From the NCBI GenBank assembly GCA_036123635.1, contig JAZADL010000195.1, positions 1 to 7,137 of the forward strand: DNA of 7,137 bases. Reading direction: 5' to 3'. The notes under the pieces were generated by a model that was not told where the DNA came from, searched no databases, and saw only the letters and a list, made by a program, of their open reading frames with translations. The translations under genes and the position numbers were made by a program. This DNA is from UBA9410 sp036123635. GTDB taxonomy: Bacteria > Actinomycetota > Acidimicrobiia > Acidimicrobiales > MedAcidi-G1. Positions 1-6,179 of this stretch are shown here, in pieces (position 1 is the stretch's first letter; every line of letters starts with the position of its first letter).

Positions 1-233
1 GGGCCCATCTCGATGGTGGTCATCTGGGACTGGCGGAACAACAGGAGGATGGCCAGCTTCAGCCACTCGTGGACCACCACCCCCCCGGAACCGTCGGGCT
101 CTGCCACCCGAGCCTGCCCGGTGTCCAGCAGGTCGATGGCGGCGTGGATGGCCGCGTTGGCCCCGGCGTCATCGACCGACAGGTCAGCGCTCCCGGCCCA
201 CAGCTCTTCGATCTGTGTCTGGAGGTCGGACAT
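1..233 (-). CDS. dapD: 2,3,4,5-tetrahydropyridine-2,6-dicarboxylate N-succinyltransferase, N-terminal part (3' end outside window)
   Basis: DapD transfers a succinyl group from succinyl-CoA to tetrahydrodipicolinate in the cytoplasm, the committing step of the succinylase branch of meso-diaminopimelate and lysine synthesis. Only the first 77 residues are visible, starting at an ATG (231-233) and running off the window edge without a stop. They form the family's N-terminal helical domain: MSDLQTQIEELW, then AAIDLLDTGQARVAEPDG and VVVHEWLKLAILLLFR. I matched these from memory to the E. coli segments VIALLDSGALRVAEK and VTHQWLKKAVLLSFR. The left-handed beta-helix catalytic domain lies beyond the edge and cannot be assessed. 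The gene starts 62 nt after the dapC-like stop, in the same direction. No convincing Shine-Dalgarno precedes the ATG. The E. coli-type N-terminus is unexpected next to actinobacterial genes. Identity is fairly secure from the pattern; completeness is unknown. Confidence 0.85.
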   Translation of the reverse strand, partial: MSDLQTQIEELWAGSADLSVDDAGANAAIHAAIDLLDTGQARVAEPDGSGGVVVHEWLKLAILLLFRQSQMTTIEMG

Positions 234-295
234 AGTGCTGAGGCTACTGCCAGGCCCCGCGTCAATCGGGACCGGTTCCGGTGCGCACAGGACGG

Positions 296-1429
296 TTAGC
301 CGCCGAGGGAGTCCGCCCGACGGCGCACCACCTCCAGGTCGTCGTCGGTGACCACGGCAGCCACCCGAACCCGACCAGCGCCGTCCGGGCCGAAGACGGT
401 GCCCGGGCTAACTAATACCCCGAGCTCTGAGGCCAACTGCCGGACAAGGGCTATGTGGTCGCCTCCCGGCGCCTCCGCCCAGAGGTAGAAGCCGCCCTCC
501 GGCATCCCGGCCTCGACCCCCACGGCTCCGAGGACCTCGACGAGCACCTCCAGGCGTCGCCGGTAGCGGGCGGCCTGGACTTCCACGTGATCCTGGTCCC
601 GCAGCGCTGCCGCCCCCGCCGCCTGGGCCGGACCCGGAATCAGGAAACCCTGATGGCGGCGGGTCTCGCGGAGGTACCAGGCCAGGTCGGGGTCACCGGC
701 ATAGAAGCCGACCCTCAGGCCAGCCAGGTTCGACCGCTTGGACAGCGAGTGCACAGCCAGCACCCCTTCGACACCGTGTTGCAGAATCGACCGGGGAGGG
801 CCGCTCCAGGTGAACTCCACATAGCACTCATCGGACAGCACCGGAACGCCTCGCTCTCTCCCCCACCGGGCGGCCTCCCCTAGGTCATCCAGCCCGCCCG
901 CCGGGTTACCTGGGGTATTGACCCACAGGCACAGGGCCCGGGCCGCGTCAGCCTCGTCGACGGCCGAGAGGTCGATCCGCCACTCGGCGTCCAGCGGTAC
1001 CGGCACGGCCCGACAGCCGGCAAGAACTGCTCCCATGGCGTAGGTGGGATAGGCCACGGCCGGATGAAGGACCGTGTCCCGCTCAGGGTTACGGAGCCTC
1101 AGTAGGTGAGGTAGTCCGCTGACCAGTTCCTTGGTCCCTACACAGGCCCCGACTTGTTCAGCCTCGAGGGTCACGTCGATCCTTCGGCTGCACCAGTCGA
1201 CTACGGCATCTAGGAGCTCTGGCGTCCCGACCGAGGGCGGGTACGGTCGAGCGGGTCCCGGTTCAGCTAGGGCAGAGGCCACCACCGTAGGGACCGGGTC
1301 GCACGGTACGCCGCGGGACAGGTCGATCGCCCCGCCGGGCAGAGCAGCCGCCATCTCTCGCACCTCGGGTGGCACGTCAAACGGGTAGGGCGGTGGGACA
1401 AACCCGTCCGGATCCACTACACCCGTCAC
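296..1429 (-). CDS. dapC: PLP-dependent aminotransferase, probable N-succinyl-L,L-diaminopimelate aminotransferase (DapC type)
   Basis: A 377-residue class I/II (fold type I) aminotransferase. The likely reaction moves an amino group from glutamate to N-succinyl-2-amino-6-oxopimelate, the step after DapD. Numbering from the GTG at 1427-1429, it shows VGTKELVSGLP (98-107, cofactor phosphate region), NTPGNPAG with the PLP-contacting Asn (171-178), SDECYVEF with the Asp and Tyr that hold the pyridine ring (199-206), and SLSKRSNLAGLR with the Schiff-base Lys231. RVRVA near 353-357 holds the usual carboxylate-binding Arg. The SLSKRSNLAG motif and the length fit actinobacterial DapC. I chose this GTG because it makes a 4-nt GTGA overlap with the hflX stop and has a good Shine-Dalgarno; the reading frame extends to 1519, but that part lies inside hflX. 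The position just before dapD supports the pathway assignment. A related aminotransferase of different substrate range cannot be excluded from motifs alone. Confidence 0.85.
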   Translation of the reverse strand: MTGVVDPDGFVPPPYPFDVPPEVREMAAALPGGAIDLSRGVPCDPVPTVVASALAEPGPARPYPPSVGTPELLDAVVDWCSRRIDVTLEAEQVGACVGTKELVSGLPHLLRLRNPERDTVLHPAVAYPTYAMGAVLAGCRAVPVPLDAEWRIDLSAVDEADAARALCLWVNTPGNPAGGLDDLGEAARWGRERGVPVLSDECYVEFTWSGPPRSILQHGVEGVLAVHSLSKRSNLAGLRVGFYAGDPDLAWYLRETRRHQGFLIPGPAQAAGAAALRDQDHVEVQAARYRRRLEVLVEVLGAVGVEAGMPEGGFYLWAEAPGGDHIALVRQLASELGVLVSPGTVFGPDGAGRVRVAAVVTDDDLEVVRRRADSLGG

Positions 1430-2820
1430 CGACCAGCCTCCCCGTCGTTCCCCGTGTTGGTCCGGTACCCGGCCAGGCGGCCCGCTGAGCCATCGTCGAC
1501 TCGGACCCGGATGGTCCAACCTTCGGCCTCCTCCTCGACGTCAAGCACCTCGCCCTCCCGGTGAGCCATGGCCAAGACGTCGCCCCGGTCGTAGGGCACC
1601 GAGAGTTCAGCCACGACAGTGTGGCGTCGGAGCTGGCGACCCACGGCAGCCAGCAGGTCGTCAAGGCCGTCGCCGGTGGCTGCCGAAACGGCCACCGACC
1701 CCGGTTCCCGGTCCACGAGACGGGAGGCCGACTCGGGAGCCAGGTCCGCCTTATTGAAGGCGTACATCTCGGGTACCCGAGCAGCACCGATCTCGTCCAG
1801 CACGGAGCGGACAGCGGCAATGCAACCCTCGGGGTCAGGATCCGAGGCGTCTACAACGTGGACCAGGAGGTCGGCGTCGACCACCACGTCGAGCGTCGAC
1901 TTGAAGGCCTCAACCAGCTGGTGAGGCAACTTGCGTATGAAGCCGACAGTGTCACTGAGGAACACCGCCTCGCCGCCGGGGAGCTGGAGACGCCTCGTCG
2001 TGGCGTCGAGCGTGGCGAACAGCCGGTCCTCGACCAGGACCCCGGCATCGGTCAGGCAGTTCAGGAGCGTGGACTTCCCGGCATTGGTGTAGCCAACGAT
2101 GGCAACCGCCCGGTTACTAGTCCGGTGACGGGCCTTGGACTGGGTCGACCGGTTCTTGCGGATACGTCCGAGGTCGGACTCCAGGCGGGTGACTCGGCGC
2201 ATGAGTCGACGACGATCCACCTCCAACTGCGTCTCCCCGGGTCCCCGGGTCCCGATGCCGCCGGCCTGCTGGCTGAAAATGCGCCCCGAGTGGCGGAGCC
2301 GGGGGAGCCGGTACCGAAGTTGAGCCAGCTCGACCTGGGCCTTGCCCTCCGGGCTACTGGCGTTCTGGGCGAAGATGTCGAGGATCACCGCCGTGCGATC
2401 CAACGCCGTTCGCTTCAAGATCGCCTCGAGGTTTCCCTGCTGTGCCGGGGTGAGGTCGTTGTCAAAAACCACGGTGTCGGCGTCCACGGCCTCTGACACC
2501 GTCAGGATCTCCTGGGCTTTGCCCCGACCAACGTAGGTGGCCCGGTCGGGAGCCTCACGCCGCTGGAGCACACGGGCCACCGGGTCGGCCCCGGCAGTGT
2601 CCACCAGACGAGCCAGCTCGTCCATGGAAGCGTCGGTGGCCTCAGGATCGGCCCGCTTAAGGGTGACACCGGCCAAGACAATCCGCTCCCGAAAGGCCCG
2701 GTCGATGAGGCCCGTGGCTTCGCCGCCGAACTCCCCAAACGCACCCCGATGGGTCTCTCCGTCGTCCGGGTCAACCGCCCCGTTGGGGAACGGGTCGAGG
2801 TCGTCGGTGGGATCAACCAT
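1426..2820 (-). CDS. hflX: GTPase HflX (ribosome-associated, splits/rescues ribosomes)
   Basis: HflX is a cytoplasmic TRAFAC-class GTPase that binds the 50S subunit and can split stalled or stress-inactivated 70S ribosomes. With the ATG at 2818-2820 the protein has 464 residues. The N-terminal HflX domain includes ATYVGRGKAQEI (94-105), FDNDLTPAQQGNLE, DRTAVILDIFAQNASSPEGKAQVELAQL, and the glycine-rich GGIGTRGPGET (187-197) leading into a basic coiled helix. The G domain follows: G1 GYTNAGKST (243-251), G2 region FATLDATTRR (268-277), G3 DTVGF (290-294), G4 NKAD (356-359) and G5 SAATGDGL (379-386). All nucleotide-binding motifs are intact. The chosen start overlaps the end of dapF by 8 nt. 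An ATG at 2857-2859 would add 13 residues (MSTITTSTQWPPL) with a 47-nt overlap; neither start has a clear Shine-Dalgarno. The stop overlaps the next gene in GTGA. The miaA-dapF-hflX order is typical of actinobacteria. Confidence 0.93.
   Translation of the reverse strand: MVDPTDDLDPFPNGAVDPDDGETHRGAFGEFGGEATGLIDRAFRERIVLAGVTLKRADPEATDASMDELARLVDTAGADPVARVLQRREAPDRATYVGRGKAQEILTVSEAVDADTVVFDNDLTPAQQGNLEAILKRTALDRTAVILDIFAQNASSPEGKAQVELAQLRYRLPRLRHSGRIFSQQAGGIGTRGPGETQLEVDRRRLMRRVTRLESDLGRIRKNRSTQSKARHRTSNRAVAIVGYTNAGKSTLLNCLTDAGVLVEDRLFATLDATTRRLQLPGGEAVFLSDTVGFIRKLPHQLVEAFKSTLDVVVDADLLVHVVDASDPDPEGCIAAVRSVLDEIGAARVPEMYAFNKADLAPESASRLVDREPGSVAVSAATGDGLDDLLAAVGRQLRRHTVVAELSVPYDRGDVLAMAHREGEVLDVEEEAEGWTIRVRVDDGSAGRLAGYRTNTGNDGEAGR
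1437..1443 (-). promoter_or_regulatory. Ribosome binding site for the dapC-like gene
   Basis: On the minus strand GGGGAGG lies 7 nt before the GTG at 1427-1429. It sits inside the last codons of hflX. It decides the start: it favours this GTG, which overlaps the hflX stop, over the longer frame reaching 1519. The arrangement suggests that ribosomes finishing hflX re-initiate on the aminotransferase gene. Confidence 0.7.
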
Positions 2821-3625
2821 CAGGGGTGGCCACTGGGTCGACGTCGTGATCGTCGACATGGACGGCCGGACCAGTCAGGAGGATTGGGTCGGCCACGGTC
2901 ACCGTCACCCGACCACCCGGCATGTGGACGGCCACCACCTCGTCGATCAGGCCCCACGATCGGAGCACGTGGGCCGACGCGCAGGCTCCGGTACCGCACG
3001 CCTCGGTAAGGCCGGCCCCTCGCTCCCAGGTCCGTAGGCGGACCTCCGACCGATCCTGAACGGAGACCAAGTTTACGTTGCAGCCCACCGGGGCGAAGGC
3101 CGCCTCGACGACCGGGCCCACTCGGCCCAGGTCCACGGTGTCCGGATCGTCGACCAGGACCACCAAGTGGGGGTTACCCACATCGGCGCTCTCCATCCTC
3201 CGTACCTCTTGGCCACCCAGGTCGACCTCCAGACCATCAAACGATGGACCCGGCCCGGCCAAGCCCATCTCGACCGTGGCTAGGACCTCCTCGTCGGCCG
3301 GGGAACCGTCAACCACGACGCGCCGGGGCCCGGCCGCCGTTCCCACCACCAGGTCAATACCGTTAGTGACCGACTCGCGGAGCAAGGCCTGGCCGAAGCA
3401 CCGGAGGCCGTTGCCGCTCAACTCGGCCCGACTGCCGTCGCTATTGAACAGGGTAAAGGAACAGTCGTGAACGTCGTCCGGGGTACCGAAGACCAAGCCG
3501 TCAGCGCCGATGCCGTCTGTCCGGTGGCAAAGCCGGCGGGCCAATTCCGAGGCGCCGTCGGGCACCTCGTCGGCAAAGGTGATCAGGAAGTCGTTGCCAA
3601 GGCCATGGTGGCGGGTCAGGTGCAC
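2813..3625 (-). CDS. dapF: Diaminopimelate epimerase family protein with Ser in place of the first catalytic Cys
   Basis: DapF interconverts L,L- and meso-diaminopimelate without a cofactor, feeding peptidoglycan and lysine synthesis. The 270 residues begin at a GTG (3623-3625), chosen because HHGLGNDF (6-13) then puts Asn at 11 as in E. coli; the frame reaches 3727, inside miaA. Both halves of the pseudo-symmetric fold are present: FNSDGS (60-65), VGNPH (149-153), CNVN (182-185), ERGAG (201-205), ACGTGAC (209-215) and a C-terminal PGGRVTVTV ... LTGPAVHV. Residues equivalent to E. coli Asn11, Asn64, Asn157, Asn190, Glu208, Arg209 and Cys217 (here Cys210) are seen. The exception is ELSGNGLRC: Ser70 (codon AGC, 3416-3418) stands where CGNGxRC carries catalytic Cys73. 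Cys76 follows six residues later. The protein may be an epimerase variant, use another residue, or do a related reaction. The gene follows miaA by 61 nt and overlaps hflX. Confidence 0.88.
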   Translation of the reverse strand: MHLTRHHGLGNDFLITFADEVPDGASELARRLCHRTDGIGADGLVFGTPDDVHDCSFTLFNSDGSRAELSGNGLRCFGQALLRESVTNGIDLVVGTAAGPRRVVVDGSPADEEVLATVEMGLAGPGPSFDGLEVDLGGQEVRRMESADVGNPHLVVLVDDPDTVDLGRVGPVVEAAFAPVGCNVNLVSVQDRSEVRLRTWERGAGLTEACGTGACASAHVLRSWGLIDEVVAVHMPGGRVTVTVADPILLTGPAVHVDDHDVDPVATPDG

Positions 3626-3627
3626 AG

Positions 3628-3651
3628 GACCAGTCTCGCCCACGACTGACC
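3628..3651 (-). promoter_or_regulatory. Possible RNA hairpin just before the dapF start
   Basis: Read on the minus strand, GGTCAGTC (3651-3644) can pair with GACTGGTC (3635-3628) across the 8-nt loop GTGGGCGA. The stem has 8 positions, two of them G-U pairs. It ends two nucleotides before the GTG of dapF and covers the place where a Shine-Dalgarno would lie; no good one is visible. It could limit initiation unless ribosomes arrive from miaA. In GC-rich DNA a hairpin of this size also occurs by chance, so this is only a candidate. Confidence 0.25.
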
Positions 3652-3686
3652 GGCCGACACGGTCCGTTCCCCAGCGACCCGGTCCG

Positions 3687-4613
3687 TCACTGCTCAGTTC
3701 CGCACCGGTCGAAGGCCTCGAGCACACTTTCCAGAACGGCCAGCGGCTCCTCAGCTACGTCGAACCACTGGATTCGGGGGTCCCGGCGGAACCATCGCTC
3801 CTGGCGGCGGGCAAACCGGCGGGTAGCTACTACGGCATCGCCCACAGCTTCGTCCAGGGTGCACTCGCCCCGGAGGTGAGCTAGGAGTTCCCGGTAGCCG
3901 AGAGCCTGGGCCGCCGACCGGGAGGGGCCTCCCGGATGGGCGGCTAGGGCACGGACCTCGTCGAGGAACCCCTCGTCCATCTGGCGTTCGTACCGTTCGG
4001 CGATACGGCGGTCCAGCACGTCGCGGTCCACCCGGAGACCGACCTGGGCGAACGGGGTGGGCGGGTAGGCCTCCAGCCCCGGTCCGAATGATGAGAAGGG
4101 ACGCCCGGATCCGAGAGTCACCTCGAGGGCCCGCAGGACCCGCCGCCGGTTGGTTGGCTCCATCCGCTGAGCCGCTACCGGATCCAAGTCGAGCAGCCGG
4201 GCGTGGAGGCCCACGGTGTCGTCGTCGGACTCCAGGTCAGCCCGAACCTGGTCGTAGCGACCGGGGATCTCCAGGTCGTCCACCACAGCTCGGACGTGTA
4301 GGCCAGTTCCTCCCACCATCACGGCCCTCTGTCCCCGGTCCGTGATGTCGTTTAGCGCTCCGGAAGCCGCCTTTTGGAATTCCGAAACCGTGAACTCCTC
4401 AGTGGGATCGACTAGATCCAGCAGGTGGTGTGGAACCTCGTTGCGTTCGGCCAACGTGGGCGACGCTGTCCCGATGTCCATTCCCCGGTAGAGGGCCATG
4501 GAGTCCATTGAGATCAACTCCACGCCGGGGCGCTGCCGTGCCACCTCGAGGGCCAGGGCCGATTTTCCCGAAGCCGTGGCCCCGATGACCACCAGGTGCC
4601 CGTTGGGGGCCAC
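3687..4613 (-). CDS. miaA: tRNA dimethylallyltransferase MiaA
   Basis: MiaA transfers a dimethylallyl group from dimethylallyl diphosphate to N6 of A37 in tRNAs reading codons that start with U, giving i6A37, the substrate of MiaB. The 308-residue length is normal. Seen in order: P-loop GATASGKS (11-18); SMDSMALYRGMDIGTASPT (35-53), whose Asp37 matches the catalytic Asp of the family; VPHHLLDLVDPTEEFTVSEF (60-79); VGGTGLHVRA (100-109); NRRRVLRALEV (155-165); QALGYREL (236-243) and the basic RRFARRQERWFRRD (265-278) that contacts tRNA. The GTG start at 4611-4613 lies 5 nt after the miaB stop. GAGGA overlapping that stop is the only Shine-Dalgarno candidate and is closer than usual (about 3 nt), consistent with re-initiation after miaB. 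The Tyr common after VGGTxL is His here, a conservative-looking change of unknown effect. Assignment is secure. Confidence 0.95.
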   Translation of the reverse strand: MAPNGHLVVIGATASGKSALALEVARQRPGVELISMDSMALYRGMDIGTASPTLAERNEVPHHLLDLVDPTEEFTVSEFQKAASGALNDITDRGQRAVMVGGTGLHVRAVVDDLEIPGRYDQVRADLESDDDTVGLHARLLDLDPVAAQRMEPTNRRRVLRALEVTLGSGRPFSSFGPGLEAYPPTPFAQVGLRVDRDVLDRRIAERYERQMDEGFLDEVRALAAHPGGPSRSAAQALGYRELLAHLRGECTLDEAVGDAVVATRRFARRQERWFRRDPRIQWFDVAEEPLAVLESVLEAFDRCGTEQ

Positions 4614-4618
4614 CGTCC

Positions 4619-6082
4619 TCAGGCCGACGCTACGGGGATCCGGCGTCGGTGCTGGGGCGGGGCCGTGATCTCCACCAGATCGGCATGGAGGTAGTGGGTG
4701 GTGGCGTCGACGATCCGGACGTCGGCGTACGCCCCGGGACGCAGGCCGTCGGCCGCAGTCAGGTGCACCAGCTTGTTCTGGCGAGTCCGCCCGGTGACCT
4801 GGTTGGGTTCCCGCTTGGCTGGACCCTCGATAACCACCTCCTCGACCCGCCCGATACGGGCCCGGTGGGTGAGCAGTGCCGACCGCTTCAGGACCTGTTG
4901 CAGACGTTCGAAACGGTCTACGCAGACGTCGTGGTCGACGAAGTCCCCGACCATGGTCGCCGCCTCCGTCCCTTCTCGGGGAGAGAAGACGAAGCAGTAC
5001 GCCGAGTCGTAACCGGCCGCTGCAACCAGTTCCAGGGTGGCTTCAAAGTCAACTTCGGTCTCCCCGGGGAACCCCACGATGATGTCGGTGGTAACGGCAA
5101 GGTCTTCGATACCGGCCCGTGCAGCCGCCAGGCGCTCCATATACCGATCGGCGGTGTAGCCGCGATGCATGGCGGCCAGGATGCGGTCGCTCCCCGACTG
5201 GAGGGGAAGGTGCAAATGCTCACACACAGCCTCCGTCTCCGACATGGCCACAATGGTCTCCGGGCGGAGGTCCTTGGGATGTGGGCTGGTGAACCGGAGC
5301 CGACGGATGCCGTCGACCTCGCCCACGGCAACTAGGAGATCGGCAAACAGCGGTCGGGCGCGTCGGGAGGAATCCTCGGACCAGCGTCGACCGGCCTCGA
5401 ACCGGTCAGCGGGTCCAGCATCCACCGACCGGAGGCGCACGGTCAGATCCCGTCCGTAGGAGTTGACGTTCTGTCCCAACAGGGTCACCTCCGTCACCCC
5501 GTCCTCGGCAAGATCCCCGACCTCGCCGAGGAGTTCCCCGAACGGCCGGCTGATTTCCGGCCCCCTGACCGACGGCACGATGCAAAAGGCGCAGGAGTTG
5601 TCACACCCAATCTGGATGGTCACCCAGGCCTTATGGTCAGCGTCACGCTGGGTAGGAAGCGCTGAAGGGAAGGCCTCGGCATCGTCTCGAGCCGTCTCCT
5701 CCAGGATCTCCAAGACCGGCCCATTAGCCCGGGCCTCAGCCAGCAGTTCAGCGGCCCGGTGCACGTTGTGGGTACCGAATACGACATCGACGTGGCCGGC
5801 GCGCCGCTGAATCAGGTCGCGGTCCTTCTGGGCCAAGCAGCCCCCCACCGCCAACTGGACGTCTGGACGGGCGTCCTTGAGCGCCTTCAGGTGGCCCAGG
5901 GCGCCGTAGAGCTTGTTGTCGGCATTCTCTCGGATACAGCATGTGTTTAGGACGATCACGTCGGCCTCGTCCTCGGTAGACGCCGGAACTAGGCCGTCAG
6001 CTTCGAGCAGGCCGGCGATGCGCTCGCTGTCGTGCTCGTTCATCTGGCACCCGTAGGTGCGCACCGCGTAGGTCCTCTCCAC
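4619..6082 (-). CDS. miaB: tRNA-2-methylthio-N6-dimethylallyladenosine synthase MiaB (radical SAM)
   Basis: MiaB adds a methylthio group to C2 of i6A37 in tRNA, giving ms2i6A37, with two [4Fe-4S] clusters and S-adenosylmethionine. All expected parts are visible in 487 residues. The N-terminal methylthiotransferase domain carries GCQMN (Cys12), NTCCIREN (Cys48) and GGCLAQ (Cys82), which bind the auxiliary cluster. The radical SAM motif is CDNSCAFC (Cys160, Cys164, Cys167), followed by VTLLGQNVNSYG, RLRFTSPHP, HLPLQSGSDRILAAMHRGY and DIIVGFPGET. A TRAM-type RNA-binding domain fills about 405-472. A charged, Arg-rich stretch (about 211-243) is longer than the loop I recall in E. coli and Mycobacterium. 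The GTG at 6080-6082 is chosen because it keeps the actinobacterial RTYxVRTYGCQMN start. A second in-frame GTG at 6062-6064, with GGAGAGG (6074-6080) 9 nt before it, would give 481 residues. It lies 5 nt before miaA, its partner enzyme. Confidence 0.96.
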   Translation of the reverse strand: MERTYAVRTYGCQMNEHDSERIAGLLEADGLVPASTEDEADVIVLNTCCIRENADNKLYGALGHLKALKDARPDVQLAVGGCLAQKDRDLIQRRAGHVDVVFGTHNVHRAAELLAEARANGPVLEILEETARDDAEAFPSALPTQRDADHKAWVTIQIGCDNSCAFCIVPSVRGPEISRPFGELLGEVGDLAEDGVTEVTLLGQNVNSYGRDLTVRLRSVDAGPADRFEAGRRWSEDSSRRARPLFADLLVAVGEVDGIRRLRFTSPHPKDLRPETIVAMSETEAVCEHLHLPLQSGSDRILAAMHRGYTADRYMERLAAARAGIEDLAVTTDIIVGFPGETEVDFEATLELVAAAGYDSAYCFVFSPREGTEAATMVGDFVDHDVCVDRFERLQQVLKRSALLTHRARIGRVEEVVIEGPAKREPNQVTGRTRQNKLVHLTAADGLRPGAYADVRIVDATTHYLHADLVEITAPPQHRRRIPVASA

Positions 6083-6096
6083 GGTTCAAAGGCTAC

Positions 6097-6130
6097 GGCC
6101 CCGGCGCCCCCGTCGGGGCAGGCCGGGGCC
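6097..6130 (-). terminator. GC-rich stem-loop between recA and miaB, terminator-like but without a U tract
   Basis: GGCCCCGG (6097-6104) and CCGGGGCC (6123-6130) are perfect 8-bp inverted arms. Inside them GCCCC (6106-6110) and GGGGC (6115-6119) form a second stem closed by a 4-nt loop, separated from the outer stem by a small internal loop. On the minus-strand transcript the hairpin comes after recA and about 14 nt before the miaB GTG. It is followed by GTAGCCTTTGAACC, with no run of U. U-poor hairpins have been proposed as terminators in actinobacteria. It could equally attenuate read-through or stabilise the recA 3' end. Confidence 0.45.
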
Positions 6131-6156
6131 GAGCACTGAACCCCGGAGGGGCGGAA

Positions 6157-6179
6157 GGAGGGACTCCCGTCAGTCCTCC
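6157..6179 (-). other. Stem-loop spanning the recA stop codon
   Basis: On the plus strand GGA-G-GGACT (6157-6165) is complementary to AGTCCTCC (6172-6179), giving 3 plus 5 base pairs with one bulged base and a 6-nt loop. The recA stop (6170-6172) sits at the loop edge. With the larger hairpin at 6097-6130 it forms a tandem pair at the end of recA. It may be a 3'-end processing or stability element; chance cannot be excluded for this one alone. Confidence 0.3.

Noticed and set aside
241..265. Possible promoter before dapD: TTGACG (260-265) and TAGCCT (241-246) on the minus strand
   Set aside because: The spacing between the two boxes is only 13 nt, too short for a typical sigma-70 type promoter. 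The short gap also fits simple read-through from dapC.
274..285. Inverted repeat ACCGGAACCGGT in the dapC-dapD gap
   Set aside because: The 5-bp arms leave only 2 nt for a loop and no U run follows; too small in this base composition to call a terminator or operator.
1430..1519. N-terminal extension of the aminotransferase up to 1519
   Set aside because: The extra 30 residues have non-family, frame-shadow composition inside hflX. The GTG at 1427-1429 has a good Shine-Dalgarno and a standard overlap.
1561..2496. Long open frame (311 codons) on the plus strand opposite hflX
   Set aside because: It mirrors a fully motif-complete hflX, as is common in GC-rich DNA. It has no recognisable domain, and low-complexity Val/Gly/Arg/Glu composition marks it as an antisense shadow.
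2537..3037. Plus-strand open frame across the dapF-hflX junction
   Set aside because: It spans the junction of two well-supported minus-strand genes and has the Ser/Arg/Pro-rich composition of a frame shadow.
3626..3727. N-terminal extension of DapF up to 3727
   Set aside because: DapF proteins begin just before HGLGNDF, and the GTG at 3623-3625 places Asn11 as in E. coli. The extension lies partly within miaA.
4649..5335. Plus-strand open frame (228 codons) opposite miaB
   Set aside because: It lies wholly within the conserved radical SAM and TRAM coding region of miaB and shows no family motif.
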